From: Uloborus plumipes
Taxonomy: Eukaryota; Arthropoda; Arachnida; Araneae; Uloboridae
NCBI GenBank assembly: GCA_038373865.1
Contig: JAXGGA010001680.1
Span: 62,001-126,000, forward strand
DNA length: 64,000 nucleotides
Reading direction: 5' to 3'
The translations under genes were made by a program, and so were the position numbers. Each line of letters starts with the position of its first letter. Position 1 is the stretch's first letter. This document shows positions 13,801 through 23,300 of the stretch, piece by piece. Below the pieces are notes generated by a model. The model was not told the origin of the DNA. It worked only from the letters and a program-made list of their open reading frames with translations, and did no database searches.

Positions 13801-16800
13801 CCCAAGTCCAAAGCAACCTATGTCACCTACGGCTTAGAAGCATTCCCGAAAGTTTTTTTATTACCATTATAATTCCTAAAACCTTGGCCACCACTAATAT
13901 TTCGTATTGAGAAATTCATTAAGCAGCCTGTTTGGAGACCTTGTGGTGGTACGTAGAATTTGGGATGGTTTAAACTGTTTGTCAAAAACCTATTTTACGC
14001 TTTATTACATTGTTTAGCAAACTTCTGAAAATATTTTTCATATTTTATGTTTCTTCTAGAAATTGATTCCCAAATATGGAGGCAATCTCTAAATACAGTT
14101 TTTAATCAATTAAAGCAGCAGTAGACGGTTGACCACCAGTAAACCACCTCAATTTAGTAAAGTTAAGCCTTACATGAAGAAATTTAAAATCCTGCCACGA
14201 GAATTACTAATTTTGTGAAAAACGCGAGTTCGTGATTTTGAGAACGCTGATATTTTATTTTGAAGTAGTTCATCTAAAATTTTCTCCTCGCATTAAACTG
14301 TTCGTATTTAAAAATTCTTAATCTCAGTAAAAATTTTTTATTCACTTTGAACGAAAGGAATGGACTCCAAAGGAAAAGATGAGAAAAGTGCAGGGGTAAA
14401 ATTGATTATCTTTTCATTTTCAGAATTTTTTTTCTGTGGTAATTAAGGAAAACAAATAGCTACAATATCTTTATCATTGTTCGGTAATATTTCTCTAATT
14501 AGACTTTTGAGTTTCAATTTTTGTTAAGGTTTTAATTATCGGTTTGTGGATGCTGAAAATTACTTGTACGATTTAAATTTATTCCCATGATTTTAACTAG
14601 CACATTTCAAAGCTAAAATAATTTTCGTTAAAGTCATGTCGCTTGGTTTTGGCGAATATTCTACCTTACATCTTGGCGAAAATAACGTTTTCATCACGCC
14701 ATGTTTGGTTTTCTTTTTCTTACTTTACATTTTAAGGAAACTTTTAACGTTTCTCATTTAATCGGCAGATTTTATTTCGTGTAATGTGCAACATTTTCAT
14801 GGAGTTTTTATTCCTGTTTTATGTAATTGATGGATTGTTTTGATTTAACTTTTCCAATTGTTTTTGGCTTCATCTTTTGTGTTTGGAGCATATTTCTAAT
14901 ACTTTACCGGCTTAATTTAACTATTTGATGGAGGACATTTAGATAATTGGGAATCTGGTACGGTTTTCAAATTTTGGGCCATAATTATTTTATTCTAGTA
15001 ACCCTTTGTTTACATGTACGAAGGAACGATTTTCTTCGCCCATTATGCATTGTTGCCAAAGATTTGACGCCAATGGAGACATAGACTGCCGATTCCCAAT
15101 TATCGAAATCATCCCGTTTGATGAAATTTTTTTTTTCATTTAAGCGGAGCTTTTATTCCCATTCAAGGACAAAGGATAAAATACCACGCTTTTAAAACAG
15201 TGACATTTCTTTTTTAGTCAGTAATTCAACTCTTGTGTTGGGAATTATTTTGTACTTTTTTGTTTGATGAATCCAAAAAGCGTGATTTTAGTTTTATTAT
15301 TACTTTTTCGAAAATTCGCATGCCTTGAAAAGGTTTCTTAAAAATTTTAGCGTGCCGTAACTGGAATTGTAGGCGGGGTGGCTAATGCTAAAACTGGACT
15401 TGATGTTGGAGCTGTCACCGGATCTGTGAAAGGGGTGGCCGGTGGATTAGAGACATCATTCGAAGCCTTCGCTCATCTTGGAGGTAGTAAGGAAGTCGCC
15501 ATCACTCTCGATCAAATTAAGTTATGGTTCCAACTGGTTGGACTGACTGGAAAAGATGCTATGATTACTGTCCAGGAACTCACAACGGAATTTGAGAAAT
15601 TCGCAAAGTCAGTATATAGTTGATCTTTAGTACTTCTCCAGAATTCATTAATATGCAATGTCAATCATATCTGTTTTAGAAATCCGCTTCGAAAATTAAA
15701 TTTTTGATTAATTTTCATAATTGATTTAATTTTTATTGTTAGATAATTTAGAGATTATTCATCAGTTGTAAGAAAGCAGATGCTAGCATACGGGAAAGTA
15801 GGATCGTTTAGCTCTGAACAGAACAACCTTAATTCTTTTTAAAGATGTTCGTGTGTCTACGTTTTAATTCGCTTTGAGTTATTTTAAGAATTATTTCTCA
15901 TTAAAAGAAAAATCCTTAAGGTGCTATACAAATACTCGTTTTAATTTCTCGTACAGTTTTATATAAAGTTCGACAGCGTATAATACTTTACCTTCCTTTA
16001 CCAAACGCATGCTTATCAAGTAATCTAATGTTGCTAACTTCAAGCGTCATTGAAAGAAAAGAAGCGGCATGCTTTATTCATCAAATGTTTTGAACAGGGT
16101 CCAGCAACAGAACTTCCAAAACATTAAAAACTATTTCATGAGCCAGAATCATTAATATATTTCTTGACTATTGTCCGACCACGGGTAAGCTGGAAAAGCT
16201 AATATGCGGTTTACCGGCGGAAATGGGAGCATCTATTAGTTTTTAGGGCTGTCGGTTTTTGCAGATGCGTGGTAGCCTCTAAATTAAGCTGAGACACAAT
16301 GAAATATGAAAATCACGAGCATCCAATTTTTAATTTTTCCCTCATCCATATAGACTTGTTTTTGCTGGATGTTTACTTAATCCAAAGCATCTGTAGGTCA
16401 AAGAGTGTGTATGTAAATTTCCAAAGTTTTAATTTTACTCAGTTTTGAAAATCATAGCAAGTAGGTAACGTCAGCCACTGTTCAGTGTCCATACGCTGGA
16501 AGAGCAGATTTATGGTGTTTCTCACATGACCCTTGCCAGCCTAAAAACGGGTCTGCTAGCATTTTTTGCCCAGTTGTTGGTTTTTTTTTGTTCTCGTACT
16601 GTCCTTGAGTGGTTGGCATAAACGTGGAATTCCAAAATTCTCCACAGTCAATCGAAAGGGGACCAAATCGAGGGAGCACTCTGAGTACTCGAAATCATTT
16701 CTTATGGAGATAAGTCATTTCGTCAAAAATTTCCCTCAAAACAGCCACGGTCGCAGTGGGAGTCGCTGCTTCTGTTGCAAGCAAATGCCACTTGAGTAGT

Positions 16801-17271
16801 GAAAAAAAAAAAAGAGACAGAGTATCTAATAATGAGATGCTACCAACCTGATATGACTTTAAAAACAGTCTAAGAAACAACTTTAGACATCAACCTATAC
16901 TATTAAAGATAAATAAAAAACGGACACTGTTATTCAATATATAACTTGTGTTTTGTCTTCTTATAAAATTAGTTTTTGCTCTTTTAATGCGAAATACAAT
17001 CCTTCTGTTGATTTTGTATAGGCCCAGCTTAGCGCTCGATGAGTTCTACCTATTCCTGGAGAATTTGGCAGCTTCGAAGAAAATGTCAAAAGATGAACTA
17101 GTTTTACAACTGTCCACAGTTGACGTAACAAAAATACAACAATCAGGTGTAAGTACCAACTGTTGCTTAATCTCAGTTATTATATGTACTAAATTGTATA
17201 AATCGTGCAGAAAGTGACGAACACGCAACTGCATTGCTGAAATGCTTATAGAATACTGCAATAGTAGTAGC

Positions 17272-17317
<46 letters not shown>

Positions 17318-20300
17318 GCATTATTTTCCACGAAAAGTTACCATTTTGTCTCGCACGTGAAGCTCGTGTATTTCATTAAAAAGTAGTGGTTATAAAGTAG
17401 TGATTAATGAAATTCTGTTGGTTAAGAAATTTCAAACAGGTGTAGGATTTCTTATACATTTTTTTTAATTACAAGGTAGCATGTCAAAAAATTGCTAGAT
17501 CGTGTTATCATTGTTGTCAGAAAGCCTTGCTAATGATAACGCATTATCATTGATCACTTTTTAAAACCATGCAACAGTGTAGCAAAAGATATCATAAAAG
17601 AGATTTATCAAAAAAACCTGATCTTATTTTACAAAAAGTTTTGTTTCCATCATTGCCCACTTCAGCTTAATAGTATAAAAAATTAATTAATGCTTTTGAC
17701 GCCGAATTGATGTAGTTGACGCATTTGAAAAGAAAAATCACTGTATACTGTGATTTTTCCCAATAAGACCGTAGTTCACTTGAATAGGACACTGGATTAG
17801 GAGGAGGTGAATATGATCTATGATCTTGTGCTGCATGTGGCTCATATGTGCACCAGCTATACACAGTAGGTTCAAAAAAAAAAAAAAAGCAGAAAATAAC
17901 CAATTACAGAGCTTTAACTGAGAGGATTGAAATTTCTCCTTTCCATTGAATTAAACATGAATATTCTGATGATTTTTTCTTGTTTATCAAATGAGGTTTG
18001 TTATATATAAATGTTTTTAAGAATTTTTTTATTATTTTTAGCTGGATGGTACTTTTTGCTTTGTTTTTGTATCTAAACCTCGCTTAAGATAATCTTTGCT
18101 CAGGGTCTGCGTCATTAGGGGCCCACCTTCCCAATATGGTCTACTCGTCGTTCTTTAGTCAAAACAGATAATAAGCATAATAGAAACTTATACTTTTACT
18201 TGGAATTATGTTTTCTTATTTCTTATGAGTTAGCTTATGAATGTAAAAAAAACTGGAGTTAATTGAATCATAAATAAGCAAAATAGTGGACCAATGGCAA
18301 ATTCCTTATTTTGCTCACTTAGATTACGAAAGCAACCCAAAACAGCTCATCACCAACTACTCTTTTCTATTTCCCAAAAGAGGTAAATATTGTAATAGAC
18401 AAAAGCTGTCTAAAAAAAAAATGCGATCATATGTACATTAAAAATTTTTGTATAAATAGAAAGTACATATGTATTTATCACCCGGTCTGCCAGGCCGGGT
18501 ATGGGACCGGGGGTTGTGGCAATCGATCAAAATTCGCAATTTTTCTTAAGATATCCTTCAGATATCTTTAAGATTTTCTGCAGTTTTGGTGCACAGTTGA
18601 AGTTTTTAAGACAGTATATGACAAAGGTTTTTAATTTTATTCCTGGGCAGGTTCATTCTATTTTTCAGGTGAGGGGGGGGGGGTATTAACATTTTGACGG
18701 CCACCGCCTGTTTTTTGGAGGGAGGTACCCTCTTGCTGATTACGTTGAGACATGTAACAGACAGACATCGACCGTCTCGGAAACACTAAAACAATTCATT
18801 CTAATAGTAGTGGTTTAAGCAGTGGTGACCATAAATGGCGCCGTAAAGGGGGAGGGGTCATAATGTATATTACCGTAGTTGCAATTTTTCAGGTGATTCT
18901 TGTCACAGGTGATAGTCGGACAGAAAAGTTTTAACTATTTTGTTGTTTTTGGGAGGAGCTCCCTAATATTATGGTGAGGGGTGGGGGGAGCAACGTCTTC
19001 TTTAGGGGGGAGTGCCCCTTGCTAAAGTGTCTCAATAGTAAGACATCAGACATAGAGCAACCGTCGACGTCTCGAAAAGCACTCCAGCAATTTATTCTAA
19101 TAGTAGTGGTGTAAGCAGTGGTGACCATAAATGGCGATTGGGGGGGGGGGGAGGAGGATTAAAGCTCAAGATGCGCCGTTGAAATTTTTCAAACGATTTT
19201 TGAAAGGGGTTGTTGTTTTTTTCTGGGGGAGAATCTTCCTGTTCGGGGGGGGGGGATTGCTTAGTAAAATTGGGGGGAACCCCTTTTTTGGGGGGAGGGG
19301 GTGACTACTCTTGTGTACTCTGACTACTAAGACATGCAATAGCGATCAGCCATCGACCATTTCGGAAATCATTTTAGCATTATTTCCTAAAAAAAGTTTA
19401 AGGGTTGGTGTCCCAAAATGGCGGAAGGGGTTTCGGTACCCGTTTTCTACCTACAGGTTTTAAAATGCGCAATTTGGAGCAAAATATAGCTCAGTCCCCT
19501 TCGTTGTCTGAGAAAAATCTGAAGATTTTTCAAAGATCTTCCTGCATAATTCTGAAGAAATTCTTAAAATATTTCGAAGATTTTAGGCTTAGCGGCTCAA
19601 AACTGCAGAAAATCTTAAAGATATCTGAAGAATATCTTAAGAAAAATCGCGAACTTTGATCGTTTGCCACAACCCCCGGTCCCTTACCCGGCCTGGCAGA
19701 CCGGGTGATAAATGTTTGCCTACATATGTACTTTCTATTTATACAAAATTTTTTAATGTACCTATGATCGCTTTTTTTATGTAGCCAGTCTCGGTCTATA
19801 AAGTTTAAAGCTCAACTTATTAACGCCACACTATACTGTAATTTTTAAATTATTATTTTTATTTTCTCCAACCAGTTTCTCTGTTTTTTTTTCAATCTTC
19901 TATTTTATGATTTTGTTAATTTAATTCCGCACGTTCGAAATATTAAATTTTTTTTAATGTACTGGCAATGTTCAGTTAAGATTTCTTTTCACTGCTGGAC
20001 GTATTTTTGTTTAGCCCGGTAGTGGGACAAAAAAAAAAATGTTGTTTTAGTAAAACTTTACAGAAATTGGAAGCATTTCGAACCTTTTGAAATAACAATG
20101 TCGAAGCATGGTCGTTGTATTCGATTCTCGCTGCGTTAATTGAACCATTTTCTTCATAAACCAGTTAAGCCCCAAGCTCTATGTAAAATTTCGAAAAAAA
20201 AAAAAAAGAAAGCATCACCATAGAAGAATTTTCAATAAGAATTTCCATATTTTAAACTTTAAGAGATATACGTATTTGAGTAAATTTCTTTTAACCAACA

Positions 20301-23300
20301 GGGTTAACCTATCAAATAATTTATTATGGTGTTATAAATGTTTTCCTAATGTTAGAGATTTTGACATTTTAGTGGTTTCTGAAACATACAAATATTACGT
20401 TGAACGTATTATATAGAACGTCTGATTCAAAAACGTCTACTATATCTCTACAATAGAAATTTAGTAACCTAGAAGATTTTCTTTAAAAAAAATAAATAAT
20501 TAAAATAAATAAAAAAAAAAGTACGAAATTATTTACTTGGACTTCAGAACACGATCAAGTAGCATGATGTCATACGTGTTTGGAAATTATTGTGGTAATA
20601 TTGAATCACAATTACCACCACATTGAATCTTAGTTTTTTTCCACTAGAGTCATCTACTATTTACTACGACTGACCTAGTAGTCACACCCCCAACCATCAC
20701 CATTTCGGATGGAATTTTATAGAGTTATACATCTGCCTTTGTCACCAACATATTCAAATTTTGAGCTTCCAAGATCTAAATCCTGAGAAACCATGGATCT
20801 CTCAGACAAAGGGTTCCAAAATGCCGGGACAGCTTTACGCATTGAATTGACGTTTTGAGGCCAAGCTCGCAGAAAATTTAATTACACTAGAGCTCTGAAA
20901 TTTGGGGAATTTGGGGTGTTGACTACGGTCAATACGATCTGATATTTTAGAGATTTTATAAGTAACAATTTTTGTAGAATTTTTGGTTAGCACTAATTAT
21001 CACAAACCATTCAAATACATGGACTTATGATTATATTAAATGTAAATGCATTTAACGATTACAGTAGCAGTGTTTAAATATTTTAGATCTGTAAAAGATG
21101 TTGGCATCCTATATGCCTACCAAAAAAAATCTTCATAAAAAATAACGCCTTTTTACTGCACTGATGCTTAAGGTAAGAAGGGACTTTCAGATGAGCAAAA
21201 AACGGTCAAAAAATCGGCTCTTCTTTGATGATATTTCTAAAAACTATATGATTGAAATACATGTTATTGCTATTGTAAATAAATAGCTTTACCTTATTTG
21301 TGGTGAATTTGTATTCAAAACTATTTTAATAATGAAATATGCAATAGTAAATGTTGATTTTCTCAAAACACAATTTTGCGCGTGTTTTCAAATTTCATAC
21401 TGGTCCAGTGTAAAAAAATATTATTTAAATTTGCTAAATTTTTTTTGCCATGTACTTAAGAGGTTTGTTAACATTTTGTTGGGAAGGAATTTTCTATTTT
21501 ATTAGCTGTGTCGAATGTATTTGCTATGTTTTATTGAAATATGGATATCTTTTACAAAAAAAAAATGTAGATTTTAGTTTGTTTTTTTGTTCTTTACTTT
21601 TTTCCACAATATAAGAAAAAGTACTCCCAGCATTTTATTTTCTGATGTTTTATGTTCCACATTTTGCTTGTATTTTGTAATTTTAATGAAATTTCAGGCG
21701 CGAGGAATAATATAGAAAAAGCGTTAACCCTACACTGCATGATTTTTTATTTTTCTTAGAAAAAAATATGTGTTTGTCAACGTAATAAGAAAACATGGAA
21801 AAATATTTAAAAAAATTAAACTCTAATTTTTTACCACTTTCTAATTAAAAATAGTTTTGTTGCCAAATGGCTACACCATGCATTCAACAGATAAAAATGA
21901 TTTTAAATGATAGTCTTGAAATTAGTTGTTTTTTGTAAAAAAATAGAGGAATTGAACATTTGGTGCACTGTACTCTTGTAATCCTATACATTTTGACATT
22001 TTACATCATTGTTTATTTGTACTGTGTTCTTTCCGATGATCAATTCTGTCAAATCTGATATCTTTTGGAGGCTCTCTCGCGAGCGCTCTTTTTTTTTTTT
22101 TGGTTTATAACTATTTCCTCTGTAGCTAATGGTCTCCCTCCTTTTAATACGCTTTTATTAACTTCACATGTGGGTTTGTTTGTATGTATGTGTGTAACTC
22201 TGAATAAAAGTTAAAATTTACTTTCTCTGGAAATATAAAAGCAATATATTTAATATTATTTTTAATACTAAAGGTTAAATTGTATTGCATGTTGATGTAT
22301 AATAAGTGCATGTAAACTTAAGGGTGGATATTCAGTAGTTTTGAAAATCAGAGGGAAACCCGTGATGATCACAGCGCATTCCTATATAAAAGCGTGTTTT
22401 TTAGTTTTTTTCAAAACTATATTTTAAAATTGTTAATAGTTTTATTTGTTCGTGTAAGCACAACGTTTGTGCTAACTGAAATCTAAAATGAACACGTTTT
22501 GAAGGCTTTTCCCTATTGATTTTTTGTTTGTTCACTCTCTTGAACATCAGCTAAGCATTGATAATTGCGAGGTCTAATAAACGGTAGAACAGCCGAAAGT
22601 ACCACTTTTGGGTCCGCATGATTATTTTATACCTTCCAAAAAGAGAAAGAAGCTAGCGCGAAACATAAACAAAGCACATACTTCATGAACTACAGAGAGG
22701 AATCGAAGTGTTCTCTAGATGCTTACGGCATAATGTTGCCAAATGGCTACAGACATGAATTATGTCCTAGATTTTTTCCAAATAATTATTTTGATGTAAG
22801 ACGCATCTTAAACGAAACATAAATGTTTATTTTATTCATGTTATTTTTTTAAAGACAAATAAAAATGGTTCATTGTAAAAAATAATTTCAAAACTTGGTA
22901 GTTTAAGTGATTTTAGAAACTATCCATATGGATTCATTTAAGAGCATGTAACAGACCAGTGCTGCCATGTATGGAGGATAAATGGTGATAATTTCTTTAA
23001 ATATACCCAATACTTGCTTTTTATGCATTGAGTTGCCTCATGACTACATTCTGCTATTCATAGGGAGGACAAATTGTACATGTATCCAACTGGCAACATC
23101 ATGCAGTGTAGGGTTAAAATTCAAATTTTAAATAAAAAAATTTGATTTTAAAATATTTCAACGAAAATTTTGAAATGTGTTAGTATGAGCAGCATATAGC
23201 TATGCTGCAAATTTCAAAGAAATTCATTGAAAATTGCTAAAGAAAAAAATCATAGTCCCTTGTCGCCTTAAATAAGCTTCAAGCAATTTTATTTCTTTAA

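Noticed and set aside
17965..17980. Another hammerhead-like box (TCTGATGATT)
   Set aside because: There is no GAAA box, no paired arms and no family match nearby.
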